Part shown: one piece after another, positions 25,057-34,467 of the stretch
Layout: every line of letters starts with the position of its first letter
Numbering within the stretch: the stretch's first letter is position 1
Assembly: GCF_030690045.1 (NCBI RefSeq)
Contig: NZ_JAUYHK010000021.1
Location: forward strand, 62,001 to 126,000
Source: Thalassospira sp.
GTDB taxonomy: Bacteria; Pseudomonadota; Alphaproteobacteria; Rhodospirillales; Thalassospiraceae
Direction of reading: 5' to 3'
DNA: 64,000 nt
Notes under the pieces: model-generated
Seen by the model: only the letters and a program-made list of their open reading frames with translations
Databases searched by the model: none
Told to the model about the DNA's origin: nothing
Translations under genes and position numbers: made by a program

Positions 25057-26049
25057 TTATGCCTTTGCCCGGTTGTCACGCCATGCGGTGATTGCGGTTG
25101 CAATCACAATGATGACGCCGACAGCCACGCGCTGCCATGTGGTGTCAATTTTCATGATGATCAGGCTGTTTTTGACCATCACCAGCATAAAGACGCCCAG
25201 CATGGTGCCAATCACCGAGCCGCGACCGCCAAAGATCGAGGCCCCGCCCAGAACGACGGCGGCAATTACATCAAGCTCCATTCCGACAAAATCACGCGGA
25301 TTGGCCAGCCAGATCATGCTGCTGTGAAGCAACCCGGCAAACCCGGCCAGCGCACCGGCGACGCAATAGATAAAGAAAATCACCTTACGCAGGTCAAATC
25401 CGGCCCGGCTTGCCGCCTCGGCATCGCCGCCAAGGGCATAGACTCCGCGACCAATCATGGTGTGGCGCAAGACAAAATGCAAAAGCGCGGCAAGGACAAG
25501 ATAGACAACAACCATTGCCGTCAGTCCCGATGTGCCGCCATCCGCCCTGGTCAGGGTGATGACATCGGTTTTGGCGAAATCGATCAGGACATCAGGCATT
25601 TTGTTGATGTTGATGATGCTGGTGCCGACAACACCCAGCAGAAAGCCGCGCACCATGCTGGCGGTGCCCAGTGTCACGATCAGCGGGATCATGCGGAATT
25701 TATAAACAAAAAACGCATTGAGAGACCCCAGAAGGGCACCCATCGTTGCCGCCGCGACAAAGGGTAAAAACACGCCGTTATAATCGAAATACAGCATGCC
25801 CTTGATGGTCAGATACATTGCGGCAACGGCAAAGGCGGGAAAGGATACGTCAATCCCGCCGGAAATCATGACCAGAAGAACGCCGAGCGCCATGATCCCG
25901 ATGATCACATTGCTGCGCAACAGGCCAAACAGATTATCCATTTGCCAGAATGCCGGATTGACCAATCCGATAAGGATCATGGCGAGCAACAGGATGCCCG
26001 CGATGACCACTTCTGATTTGCGAAGCCAGGCCATCTTATTCCCTGTCAT
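25057..26049 (-). CDS. Ribose-type ABC importer permease 1
   Basis: Inner-membrane permease, 330 residues, related to permease 2 and to RbsC. It has GGIDVSFPAFAVAAMYLT near residue 66, IPLIVTLGTASMVRGFLLG near 118, and the signature AVVLGGASIFGGRGSVIGT near 270. Its ATGA start overlaps the ATPase stop. With permease 2 it should form the membrane channel of the sugar importer. Confidence 0.92.
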   Translation of the reverse strand: MTGNKMAWLRKSEVVIAGILLLAMILIGLVNPAFWQMDNLFGLLRSNVIIGIMALGVLLVMISGGIDVSFPAFAVAAMYLTIKGMLYFDYNGVFLPFVAAATMGALLGSLNAFFVYKFRMIPLIVTLGTASMVRGFLLGVVGTSIININKMPDVLIDFAKTDVITLTRADGGTSGLTAMVVVYLVLAALLHFVLRHTMIGRGVYALGGDAEAASRAGFDLRKVIFFIYCVAGALAGFAGLLHSSMIWLANPRDFVGMELDVIAAVVLGGASIFGGRGSVIGTMLGVFMLVMVKNSLIIMKIDTTWQRVAVGVIIVIATAITAWRDNRAKA

Positions 26050-27548
26050 TTGAGTGTCCTCAGCATGGTGCTGATCTGGTTGTCGGATGTATCGGCGCAG
26101 GGTTTTTCATCCACAAAACGGCCGCGATGCATCATGATGATGCGGTTACAATTCTGGATCAGTTCCGGCACGTCATCGGAAATCATCAGAACCGCCAATC
26201 CCTGCTGAACGGCAAGTTCGCGAATTATTCGGTGAATTTCAGCCTTGGAACCAACATCAACGCCGACGGTTGGGCCATTCAGGATCAAAATTCGGGGATT
26301 GGTCAAAAGCCAGCGGGCCAGAACGACACGTTGCTGGTTGCCGCCCGACAATTCCCGAACCATTTTCTTGCCCGATGTCGTGGCGATCTGCATTTCGGCA
26401 ATCATTTTATCGACCAGCATATCGGCGCGGTCGCGGTCAATGACCATCGACGGGGCCAGCCGTTCATAGGATGTTGACAGCATGTTCCGGTCAATGCCCT
26501 GGGTCAGGAACAGGCCTTCGCTCAGCCGGTCTTCGGGGACATAGGCGACCCCGGCGGCAATGGCATCCTGTGGTGTCGCCAGTTTCTTTTCCACACCGTC
26601 AATCAGGATTTTGCCCTGATAACCGGGCAACATCCCAAACAGTGCTAGTGCCAGTTCCGTTCGCCCCGATCCCAAAAGACCGGACAGGCCGACGATTTCA
26701 CCGGCATGGATTTTCAGATCGACAGGGTCAAAATGCCCCGGCACGGTCAGGCCACGGGCTTCGATGCGGGGCGGGGTGGTTGCCGTATTGGGCGCGGTCC
26801 AGACATAGGGTTCGCTGATAATGTCGGCACCGGTCATATGGCGGGTGATCAGGGCTTCGTCAAAATCGCCGGTCGGGCCTTCGGCCACCTTGTTGCCATT
26901 GCGGATCACGGTGATGCGTTCGCTGATTTCCAGCATTTCACGCATTTTGTGGCTGACAAACAAAATGGCAATGCCACGGGCCTGAATGTCGCGCACGATG
27001 CGAAACAGGGTTTCAACTTCCTTGCCGGTCAGGGCGGTGGTCGGTTCGTCCATAATGATCAGGCGGGCATCGGACATCAAAGCACGGGCAATCGCCACCA
27101 GCTGCTTGCCTGCGGTGGACAGTTTTTCAACGTCGGTATCAAGGTCAAGTTCAACGCCAAGGCGGTTCACCGCCTCGGTCGCAATTTCGCGGACGCGCCG
27201 CCAGTTCAGGATTTTCTTTTTTTCACGCAACTGAACATTCATCGCAAGGTTTTCGGCAACCGTCAGGTTCCCAAACAGCGAGAAATCCTGATAGATCACC
27301 TGAACGCCGTGATCGATGGACCCGATGGGCGACAGTTTTCCAACCGGTTTGCCATCAATCCAAATGTCACCGCCATCAGGCTGGTAAACACCGGACATCA
27401 CCTTGATCAGCGTCGATTTCCCCGATCCGTTTTCACCGGCAAGGCAATGAATTTCGCCTTTGCGGATATTCAGGGAAACATCGTTGAGGGCAACCATGCC
27501 GGAAAATTCCTTCCGGACGTTGCGAAGTTCGATAAATGAGTCAGACAT
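26046..27548 (-). CDS. Ribose-type ABC importer ATPase (two nucleotide-binding domains)
   Basis: A 500-residue RbsA-like protein with two fused ATPase domains. Domain 1 is intact: Walker A GENGSGKST near residue 39, signature LSTAGKQLVAIARAL and Walker B LIIMDEPTTAL. Domain 2 has a degenerate P-loop (LLGSGRTE, no Lys-Ser), a good signature LSGGNQQRVVLARWL, but ILILNGPTVGVD where Asp-Glu of Walker B/catalytic base are Asn-Gly. So only one site is likely to hydrolyse ATP. It is cotranslated with permease 1. Substrate, from context, is probably deoxyribose or a deoxynucleoside. Confidence 0.93.
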   Translation of the reverse strand: MSDSFIELRNVRKEFSGMVALNDVSLNIRKGEIHCLAGENGSGKSTLIKVMSGVYQPDGGDIWIDGKPVGKLSPIGSIDHGVQVIYQDFSLFGNLTVAENLAMNVQLREKKKILNWRRVREIATEAVNRLGVELDLDTDVEKLSTAGKQLVAIARALMSDARLIIMDEPTTALTGKEVETLFRIVRDIQARGIAILFVSHKMREMLEISERITVIRNGNKVAEGPTGDFDEALITRHMTGADIISEPYVWTAPNTATTPPRIEARGLTVPGHFDPVDLKIHAGEIVGLSGLLGSGRTELALALFGMLPGYQGKILIDGVEKKLATPQDAIAAGVAYVPEDRLSEGLFLTQGIDRNMLSTSYERLAPSMVIDRDRADMLVDKMIAEMQIATTSGKKMVRELSGGNQQRVVLARWLLTNPRILILNGPTVGVDVGSKAEIHRIIRELAVQQGLAVLMISDDVPELIQNCNRIIMMHRGRFVDEKPCADTSDNQISTMLRTLK

Positions 27549-27595
27549 GACAAGCCCGTCAGCTGGGATGAGAAGACAGCGATGGCTATACAGAA

Positions 27596-27620
27596 GGGGC
27601 GCCGGTTTTACCAGCGCCCC
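27596..27620. repeat. Stem-loop between binding-protein and ATPase genes
   Basis: GGGGCGC and GCGCCCC form a perfect 7-bp stem about 17 bases after the binding-protein stop, within the 88-base gap before the ATPase gene. It lacks a long T-run on the minus strand. It may act as a partial attenuator or mRNA-protecting structure that keeps binding protein above transporter levels, as often seen in such operons. Confidence 0.4.
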
Positions 27621-27636
27621 GATACTGCAAGCCGAT

Positions 27637-28683
27637 TTAGAAGTCGTACTTGTCCATGTTTTCCTGGGTCACACCGACCCAGCCCTGACCATAGACCAGA
27701 TTGGTGTTGCCACCTTCGGGGGTGCTGAGGTCGGTATAGCCCGGCAGGCCAAGGTCAAGACCGGCCTTGATCTGGTCGGCCTTGCCGTCCAGCGCCATGA
27801 CGGCCAGCATGTTCATGGCATATCCGGCAACGGCCGGGTCCCAGAACTGGATATACTGGATGTCGCCATTGGCGATATATTCACCGGCAACCGATACCAA
27901 ACCGGTGCCTGCAAAGAACAGTTTGTCCTTCATGCCGCGTTCGGAAATCAGACGACCGGCCCCGGCCGAAGTCGGCATCGGTCCGCCGACGATACCTTTC
28001 AGGTCCGGATAGGTCGTCAGGGTTTCCTTGAGTTTGTTATAGTCGGTATTGGCATCGTCATAGGTTTCAAGACGCTGGCCAACCAGTTCCATTTTCGGGA
28101 AGTTTTCTTTTTGATAGGCAACCGCGCCATCAATCCATTCGTTCTGGGATTTCGAGGTCAGGCTGCCGACGGTTGCGGCATACTGGCCTTCACCACCCAT
28201 ATAGCCGCCCAGAACTTCCATCAGTTTCGCGCCGTAGGCGTGATTGTCGAAAGCCTCAAGGATATAGTCGGCATTCTGGATGTTGGATGCTTCGTGGGCA
28301 ATCACGATGATGCCACGGTCACGGGCCTTTTTCAGGACAGGTTCCACGGCTTCGACCGAAAACGGCACGATGTTAATGGCGTCAACACCCTGCGCGATCA
28401 GGTTTTCGATCAGTTGAACCTGGGCGGCGGCGTCGGCCTGGCTTGGTCCGACCATCCATGTGTCATGGCCGGAATCTTCGCCAAACTGTTCAACGCCTTC
28501 GCGCATGCGGTCAAACCACGCAATGCCGTCAACCTTGATCACGGTGGCAATCGAATATTCCTTGCCGGTGGCATCCGATGTCATGGTGGTGATCAGATCG
28601 GGGGTTGCCACAGGGCTTTCGGCCAGTGCTGCACCCGATACAAGCGAACCGGCCACAACAAGCGACGTAAAAAGCTTGTTCAT
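27637..28683 (-). CDS. Ribose-type ABC importer periplasmic binding protein
   Basis: A 348-residue sugar-binding protein of the periplasmic-binding-protein type 4 family (RbsB/LsrB-like). The signal peptide ends at Ala-Leu-Ala near residue 21. The mature protein has the hinge region IEYSIATVIKVDGIAWFDRMREGVEQF and the NIVPFSVEAVEPVLKKARDRGIIVIAHE motif. An AAGGAGATAAAA Shine-Dalgarno marks the start; the longer frame upstream is not coding. It resembles LsrB/RhaS-type proteins more than RbsB. Ligand inferred from DeoC context as deoxyribose. Confidence 0.92.
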   Translation of the reverse strand: MNKLFTSLVVAGSLVSGAALAESPVATPDLITTMTSDATGKEYSIATVIKVDGIAWFDRMREGVEQFGEDSGHDTWMVGPSQADAAAQVQLIENLIAQGVDAINIVPFSVEAVEPVLKKARDRGIIVIAHEASNIQNADYILEAFDNHAYGAKLMEVLGGYMGGEGQYAATVGSLTSKSQNEWIDGAVAYQKENFPKMELVGQRLETYDDANTDYNKLKETLTTYPDLKGIVGGPMPTSAGAGRLISERGMKDKLFFAGTGLVSVAGEYIANGDIQYIQFWDPAVAGYAMNMLAVMALDGKADQIKAGLDLGLPGYTDLSTPEGGNTNLVYGQGWVGVTQENMDKYDF

Positions 28684-28825
28684 TTTTATCTCCTTGGAGT
28701 TGTTTTCCCATGAATGGTATCGATGCGCCCGGTCTTGTCGTTGCCGGGTTTTCCTGTCGTCCGCCGGATGTTTTGGGGCATATCCATTGAGTGGCAGGAC
28801 CGCAATTGCAGTCAGTCGTCCTTGA

Positions 28826-29497
28826 TTATTGTCCGATGATCGAAATGCTTGCACTGGCGCCAATGCGCGATGCACCGGCATTGATCATCCGCAAGGCATC
28901 TTCGGTTGTGCGGACACCGCCCGAAGCCTTGACGCCCATCGTCTCGCCAACCGTTTTGCGCATCAGGGCGATGTCGGCGACGGTGGCACCGCTGCTGGCA
29001 AAGCCGGTGGATGTTTTGACAAAATCCGCCCCGGCTTCTTTGGACAGGGTGCAGGCGATGACTTTTTCATCGTCGGTCAGCAGGGCGGTTTCAAGGATGA
29101 CCTTTAAAATCGCATCGCCACAGGCGACCTTGACGGCGGCGATATCATCGCGCACGGCGTCAAATTGCCCGGCTTTTAACAGACCGACCGGAATGACCAT
29201 ATCGACTTCGTGCGCCCCCTGTTTCACGACCCATTCGGCTTCGGCCACTTTCATCGCGGTCGATGTGGCACCAAAGGGAAAACAAATTACCGAACAGGCG
29301 GCAACGCCGGTTCCGGCAAGATCGGAAACGATTTGGGGGATGAAAATCGGATTGACGCAAACCGCCTTGAATTTGTATCGAGCCGCTTCATTGCACAGGC
29401 GGCTTATATCGGCCGGGGTGGCGTCGGGGCGCAAAATCGTATGATCGATATACTGTGCCAGATCGGACGGGGTCAGGGATGTTGCCGATTGTGACAT
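28826..29497 (-). CDS. deoC: Deoxyribose-phosphate aldolase
   Basis: Cytoplasmic class I aldolase splitting 2-deoxyribose 5-phosphate into glyceraldehyde 3-phosphate and acetaldehyde. The 223-residue protein has the DHTILRPDA start of the barrel, catalytic Asp near residue 99 (HEVDMVIPVG), the Schiff-base Lys at residue 161 in Val-Lys-Thr-Ser-Thr-Gly-Phe, and the second Lys in GVKASGGVRT near 194. First gene of the operon reading toward the importer, kinase and epimerase-like genes. This enzyme fixes the locus as a deoxyribose pathway. Confidence 0.95.
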   Translation of the reverse strand: MSQSATSLTPSDLAQYIDHTILRPDATPADISRLCNEAARYKFKAVCVNPIFIPQIVSDLAGTGVAACSVICFPFGATSTAMKVAEAEWVVKQGAHEVDMVIPVGLLKAGQFDAVRDDIAAVKVACGDAILKVILETALLTDDEKVIACTLSKEAGADFVKTSTGFASSGATVADIALMRKTVGETMGVKASGGVRTTEDALRMINAGASRIGASASISIIGQ

Positions 29498-29537
29498 ATG
29501 GTTTCCTCCTGCTCAGGGATGTGTTATTGCCCTGATT

Positions 29538-29553
29538 TGTTATTTTTGTAACA
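29538..29553. promoter_or_regulatory. DeoR operator candidate upstream of deoC
   Basis: TGTTA-N6-TAACA is a symmetric pair about 40 bases upstream of deoC in an AT-rich stretch. CATTTTAT repeats follow at about 29552 and 29573. The 269-base gap between deoC and the divergent DeoR-family gene holds no other gene. Assignment to the DeoR-family regulator is inference. Confidence 0.45.
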
Positions 29554-29766
29554 TTTTATGACAGAATAATTTCATTTTATCCTTGGCAGGTCAAGATGAA
29601 AACATCGATAAAGCGACAACAAGGTGGTCGTGCGATGGTGTGTCCCACCAAAGGATAAGACCGGCGCGGAAACAATGATGCGTCTTGCGACCGGGAATAC
29701 ATGTATTCTTGGCACAAAGGTCGGAGAAAAATCAGAATGCAGGCCGACACAAGGCAGGGAAATGTG

Positions 29767-30534
29767 ATGTCCAAAAAAAGGGAGAGCCGCCTTGACCGCA
29801 TCATGGGTCTGTTGGAAACCCATGGTTTTTTACGGTTAAAGGATGCAGCCGAATGTCTGGATGTTTCGGAAATGACGGTGCGGCGGGATATTGCGGCCAG
29901 CGAAGACCGGTTCACTTTTTTGGGGGGCTATATCAGCCCGGCCCGCAAAACGCCGGGTGGGATGGGATATATTCTGGACCGTGAACGGGCGGCGCATTCG
30001 GATTTGAAGCAGGCCGCCAGTCAGGCCGCGATTGGACTGATCCGTCCGGGGGAAACCGTGTTTCTCGATTGCGGCACCACCATCCCCTATCTTGCCAGCC
30101 TGCTTCCGGCCAACAGCGATATTACGGTGATCTGTTATTCGATGAATGTTGCCGAAATTGTCTGCAAAAAACCGGGTACGCGGGTGATCATGCTGGGTGG
30201 GTTGTATGAAGTATCGTCAGCATCGTTTTCCGGCCCGGCAGCATTGGAAACCCTGCGCGGCATGGCGATCAATACCGCCTTTTTATCGGCGGGGGGCGTG
30301 CATGATGAACGGGGGGTGAGTTGTTCAAACTTTCACGAGGTCGATATCAAACAGCTTGCCCTGTCGCGGGCGATGACCAAGGTTCTGGTGGTTGATTCAA
30401 CAAAGTTTGACAGCATCAAGCCGGTATTGTTCGGGCAACTGGATGATTTTGACATTGTATGTTGCGACAATGACATCGCCGAAAATCACATCGGGCAGAT
30501 CGAACGTGCCGGGGCGACATTGCGGACACCATAA
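29767..30534 (+). CDS. DeoR-family transcriptional regulator
   Basis: A 255-residue sugar-phosphate-sensing repressor. The N-terminal winged helix (about residues 6-60) has the classic LKDAAECLDVSEMTVRRDI recognition region, followed by the DeoRC sugar-binding domain with FLDCGTTIPYLA near residue 100 and HDERGVSCSNFHEVDIKQ near 180. It is divergent from deoC and probably represses the deoxyribose operon until a phosphorylated sugar binds, like DeoQ/DeoR. Confidence 0.92.
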   Translation: MSKKRESRLDRIMGLLETHGFLRLKDAAECLDVSEMTVRRDIAASEDRFTFLGGYISPARKTPGGMGYILDRERAAHSDLKQAASQAAIGLIRPGETVFLDCGTTIPYLASLLPANSDITVICYSMNVAEIVCKKPGTRVIMLGGLYEVSSASFSGPAALETLRGMAINTAFLSAGGVHDERGVSCSNFHEVDIKQLALSRAMTKVLVVDSTKFDSIKPVLFGQLDDFDIVCCDNDIAENHIGQIERAGATLRTP

Positions 30535-30543
30535 ACCGACCCG

Positions 30544-31344
30544 TCAGGAAAAGCGGCGAAATCGCCCGCGCCGTTCCCGACAGATCAGGGTCAAACCGGC
30601 CTGCCGTGCCAGATTGACCGCCGTCAGGGTGGGACCAGACAGGGTGACAAGCCCGCCAATACCACATTGTACGGTTTTGGTGACGATTTCATAGGAACAG
30701 CGGCTGGTCATCAGGATAAAGCCACCATCGGTGGCGATAGTGTCACGGGCCAGTGCGCCCAGAACCTTGTCCAGCGCATTATGCCGCCCGATATCCTCCC
30801 GCGCCAGAATGATATCGCCCCCGGCATTGGCAAAGGCGCTGGCATGCAACAAACCACCGCTGTCGCGGTTGCGTTTCTGGAATTCCGGCAGGGCATCAAT
30901 GGCACGAAGTACGACATCCTGCGACATATCACCCGGCGTTACCTTGCGTGTCGCCTCCAACGACAGTGCCTCAAGTGATTGAATGCCGCACAATCCGCAG
31001 CCTGACCGGCCTTCCAGTGTGCGTTGCCGGTCCGATAACCGGTCGGCACAGATCGGATCAAGATCGGCATCAAGGACATAGCCGCGCAAGGTCTGACGCA
31101 CCGATTTGATCTGCACCTGTGATGCATCATCAATAATGCCCTCGCTCAGGCAAAAGCCGGTCAGGAAATCTTCCAGATCATAGGGGGATACCATCATCAC
31201 GGCATGGGATGTGCCGTTAAAGGTCAGGGCTGCCGGGACTTCGGGTTGCAAGATCACCGCGTCATCCCCGGCATCGGCCGGGGCGGCGCGGGCAGGGTCG
31301 CGATTGCGATCATCAATAATGTCGGGTGCAGAACGGTTTGTCAT
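30544..31344 (-). CDS. fdhD: Formate dehydrogenase accessory sulfurtransferase FdhD
   Basis: A 266-residue cytoplasmic protein that passes sulfur to the bis-molybdopterin cofactor of formate dehydrogenase. The essential Cys-Gly-Leu-Cys pair is at about residue 136 in SGCGLCGIQSLE. FdhD marks such as FLTGFCLSEGI, AFANAGGDIILAREDIGRHNALDK and the C-terminal LTLICRERRG region are present. It overlaps the delta-subunit gene by four bases (ATGA), so sulfuration factor and enzyme are made together; its counterpart in Rhodobacter is called FdsC. Confidence 0.95.
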   Translation of the reverse strand: MTNRSAPDIIDDRNRDPARAAPADAGDDAVILQPEVPAALTFNGTSHAVMMVSPYDLEDFLTGFCLSEGIIDDASQVQIKSVRQTLRGYVLDADLDPICADRLSDRQRTLEGRSGCGLCGIQSLEALSLEATRKVTPGDMSQDVVLRAIDALPEFQKRNRDSGGLLHASAFANAGGDIILAREDIGRHNALDKVLGALARDTIATDGGFILMTSRCSYEIVTKTVQCGIGGLVTLSGPTLTAVNLARQAGLTLICRERRGRFRRFS

Positions 31345-31568
31345 GATGCGGGTTGTTTGACCTTGCGGATCAGCGGGGCGGCTTTGATTACCATCGGATC
31401 AAAACCACCCCTGCCTTGTGCGATCAGATCAAAAAGCTGCGCACGCATGCGCGGTTCCCAGAAATCGCTGATATGTTGGGCGACCCCGTCAATCGCACCA
31501 TCGCCGGGTTGGGATTTAAAAAACGTGGCAATCTGATTGGCCATGTAAACAAGTTTTTCAGGCGACAT
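31341..31568 (-). CDS. fdsD: Formate dehydrogenase delta subunit
   Basis: A 75-residue protein of the FdsD family. It has the typical KLVYMANQIATFFKSQP start, a central HISDFWEPRMRAQL segment and a short C-terminal helix. In Fds-type enzymes this small subunit aids assembly or stability. It lies 15 bases after fdsA and overlaps fdhD by four bases. Confidence 0.9.
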   Translation of the reverse strand: MSPEKLVYMANQIATFFKSQPGDGAIDGVAQHISDFWEPRMRAQLFDLIAQGRGGFDPMVIKAAPLIRKVKQPAS

Positions 31569-31583
31569 GAATGGTGACTCCTG

Positions 31584-34463
31584 TCATTCGGCAGCATCGG
31601 GGTGCGGCAGGATGCGGCGCGATTGTCTGGCCTGTTCGTCATATTCAATCTGCCAGTCGGTCGGGCCGTTTGATGACGAAACCTGAACCGCTGTCACCTT
31701 GTATTCCGGGCAATTGGTTGCCCAGTCCGAAAAATCGGTGGTGATGACATTGGCCTGGGTGCCGGGATGGTGGAAGGTGGTGTAAACCACGCCGGGGGCG
31801 ACCCGGTCGGTGATCAGGGCACGCAGGCTGGTATCGCCAGACCGGGATGCCAGTTTGATCCAGTCACCATCCTTGATACCGCGTTGTTCGGCGTCATGGG
31901 GATGAATTTCCAGAAGGTCTTCGGGGTGCCATGCCACATTTTCGGTGCGGCGGGTTTGCGCCCCAACATTATACTGGCTGAGAATCCGCCCGGTGGTCAG
32001 CAATAACGGGAAACGCGGGCCGGTTTTTTCGTCGGTGGCGACATATTCGGTGACGACAAAATGCCCCTTGCCGCGGACAAACCCGCCCAGATGCATGACC
32101 GGGGTACCGGTCGGGGCCTTGTCATTGCAGGGCCATTGCACCGATCCTTCGCGTTCCAGAAGGTCGTAATTGACTCCGGCAAAGCTGGGTGTGGTGGCGG
32201 CGATTTCATCCATGATTTGTGACGGATGGCTGTATTGCCAGTCCAGTCCCATGGCGCGGGCCAGATTTTGGGTGACTTCCCAGTCGGCATAACCGTTTTT
32301 GGGCGTCATCACCCGGCGCACCCGATTGATCCGGCGTTCGGCATTGGTAAAGGTGCCGTCTTTTTCCAGAAAGGTCGATCCGGGCAGAAAGACATGGGCG
32401 TGATTGGCGGTTTCATTCAAAAACAGGTCATGAACAACAACGCATTCCATCGCCGCCAGACCGGCGGCAACATGTTTTGTATCCGGGTCGGATTGCAAAA
32501 TGTCTTCGCCCTGAATGTAAATGCCGCGAAATGTGCCTTCGACGGCGGCATCAAGCATATTGGGAATGCGTAATCCCGGTTCGTCGTTCAGTTTGACCCC
32601 CCACAATTTTTCAAAAATATCGCGGGTGGCGTCGTCGCTGATATGGCGATAACCGGGCAATTCATGGGGGAAGGACCCCATGTCGCAGGCCCCCTGTACA
32701 TTATTCTGCCCGCGCAGCGGATTGACCCCGACGCCCGGACGGCCAATATTGCCGGTCGCCATCGCCAGATTGGCAATTGCCATCACTGTGGTTGATCCCT
32801 GGCTGTGTTCCGTCACACCCAGACCATAATAAATGGCACCATTGCCGCCGGTGGCAAACAGGCGGGCGGCCTTGCGCAGGGTATCGGCGGGAACACCCGA
32901 CAGGATTTCAATGGATTCGGGGCTGTGGGCCGGGTCGGCGACAAAGGTCGCCCAGTCTTCAAATTCGGACCAGTCGCACCGTTCGCGGATAAAGGCCTCG
33001 TCATACAGGCTTTCGGTGACAATGACATGTGCCAGTGCGGTCAGAACCGCGACATTGGTACCGGGGCGCAACGGCAGATGGGCGCTGGCCTCGATATGCG
33101 GGGTGCGGACCAGATCAATGCGGCGCGGGTCGATCACAATCAGTTTGGCCCCGGCACGCAGACGTTTTTTCAGGCGCGAGGCAAAAACCGGATGACCATC
33201 CGTCGGGTTGGCCCCGATCAGGATCACCACATCGGTATGTTCTACACTGTCAAAATCCTGCGTCCCGGCCGAGGTGCCAAAGGTGGTTTTCAGGCCATAA
33301 CCGGTTGGCGAATGGCAGACGCGGGCACAGGTATCGACATTGTTATTGCCAAACCCGGCCCGGATCAGTTTTTGCACCAGAAAGGTTTCCTCGTTGGTGC
33401 AACGCGATGAGGTGATCCCGCCAATCGCCCCCTTGCCATGCCGGGCCTGAATGTCGCGGAATTTGGTGGAGACATAGGTCAATGCCTCTTCCCACGAAAC
33501 CTCGCGCCACGGATCGGACGTATTGTCGCGGATCATCGGGTTTAAAATGCGGTCCTTGTGACTGGCATAACCATAGGCAAAGCGCCCTTTGACACAGGAA
33601 TGACCGCGATTGGCCTTGCCATCCTTGAAGGGCACCATGCGCACCAGTTCTTCGCCGCGCATTTCCGCCTTGAATGAACATCCCACCCCGCAATAAGCGC
33701 AGGTGGTGACAACCGAATGTTCCGGCTGACCGATATTGATGACCGATTTTTCCTGCAAGGTGGCCGTCGGGCAGGCCTGCACACAGGCCCCGCAAGACAC
33801 ACATTCGGAATCGAGGAAATTTTCGTGCATGCCGGGCGACACACGGCTGTCGAAGCCGCGACCTTCGATGGTCAGGGCAAAGGTGCCCTGAACTTCTTCG
33901 CAGGCCCGGACACAGCGCGAACAGACAATGCATTTCGACGGGTCATAGGTGAAATACGGGTTGCTTTCATCCTTGGGCATATAGCGGATATTGTCGCCAT
34001 CCCCCTGCCGGGTTTTGACGTGATTGCCGCCATCATAGCCATAACGCACATCGCGCAGGCCAACCGCACCGGCCATGTCCTGCAATTCGCAATCGCCATT
34101 GGCCGCACAGGTCAGACAATCGAGCGGATGATCGGAAATATAAAGTTCCATCACCCCGCGCCGGATGTCCTTGAGGCGACCAGTCTGGGTGTGAACCACC
34201 ATGCCATCGGCAACCGGGGTCGTGCAGGAAGACGGGGTGCCGTTGCGGCCTTCGATTTCTACCAGGCACAGGCGGCATGACCCGAATGCATCGACCATAT
34301 CGGTGGCGCACAGCTTGGGGATTTGAATCCCGGCCTCCATCGAGGCGCGCATGATGGATGTGCCTTCGGGCACGCTTACTTCAAACCCATCAACCTTCAG
34401 GGTTACGGTTTTGTCCGATGAAACCGCCGGGGTGCCGTAATCAATTTCTGTGATCAGGGGCAT
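31584..34463 (-). CDS. fdsA: NAD-dependent formate dehydrogenase alpha subunit
   Basis: Catalytic subunit oxidising formate to CO2 at a bis-MGD molybdenum centre, 959 residues. In order it has a 2Fe-2S plant-type domain (Cys near 52, 63, 66, 80), the His-Cys3 4Fe-4S segment (HPLDCLTC...C, residues 112-125), two 4Fe-4S motifs (CIVCSRCVRAC near 178 and CVSCGACVQAC near 221), the CAYCGVGC motif near 255, and the molybdenum domains. The metal ligand is Cys383 in Arg-Val-Cys-His-Ser-Pro-Thr, so it is the cysteine rather than selenocysteine form. The long internal frame is intact. Start set at Met-Pro-Leu-Ile-Thr. Oxygen-tolerant enzymes of this kind are soluble. Confidence 0.97.
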   Translation of the reverse strand: MPLITEIDYGTPAVSSDKTVTLKVDGFEVSVPEGTSIMRASMEAGIQIPKLCATDMVDAFGSCRLCLVEIEGRNGTPSSCTTPVADGMVVHTQTGRLKDIRRGVMELYISDHPLDCLTCAANGDCELQDMAGAVGLRDVRYGYDGGNHVKTRQGDGDNIRYMPKDESNPYFTYDPSKCIVCSRCVRACEEVQGTFALTIEGRGFDSRVSPGMHENFLDSECVSCGACVQACPTATLQEKSVINIGQPEHSVVTTCAYCGVGCSFKAEMRGEELVRMVPFKDGKANRGHSCVKGRFAYGYASHKDRILNPMIRDNTSDPWREVSWEEALTYVSTKFRDIQARHGKGAIGGITSSRCTNEETFLVQKLIRAGFGNNNVDTCARVCHSPTGYGLKTTFGTSAGTQDFDSVEHTDVVILIGANPTDGHPVFASRLKKRLRAGAKLIVIDPRRIDLVRTPHIEASAHLPLRPGTNVAVLTALAHVIVTESLYDEAFIRERCDWSEFEDWATFVADPAHSPESIEILSGVPADTLRKAARLFATGGNGAIYYGLGVTEHSQGSTTVMAIANLAMATGNIGRPGVGVNPLRGQNNVQGACDMGSFPHELPGYRHISDDATRDIFEKLWGVKLNDEPGLRIPNMLDAAVEGTFRGIYIQGEDILQSDPDTKHVAAGLAAMECVVVHDLFLNETANHAHVFLPGSTFLEKDGTFTNAERRINRVRRVMTPKNGYADWEVTQNLARAMGLDWQYSHPSQIMDEIAATTPSFAGVNYDLLEREGSVQWPCNDKAPTGTPVMHLGGFVRGKGHFVVTEYVATDEKTGPRFPLLLTTGRILSQYNVGAQTRRTENVAWHPEDLLEIHPHDAEQRGIKDGDWIKLASRSGDTSLRALITDRVAPGVVYTTFHHPGTQANVITTDFSDWATNCPEYKVTAVQVSSSNGPTDWQIEYDEQARQSRRILPHPDAAE

Positions 34464-34467
34464 GATT

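Noticed and set aside
27460-28713. 417-residue plus-strand frame opposite the sugar-binding protein gene
   Set aside because: Shadow of a well-supported signal-peptide-bearing protein; no ribosome site or motif.
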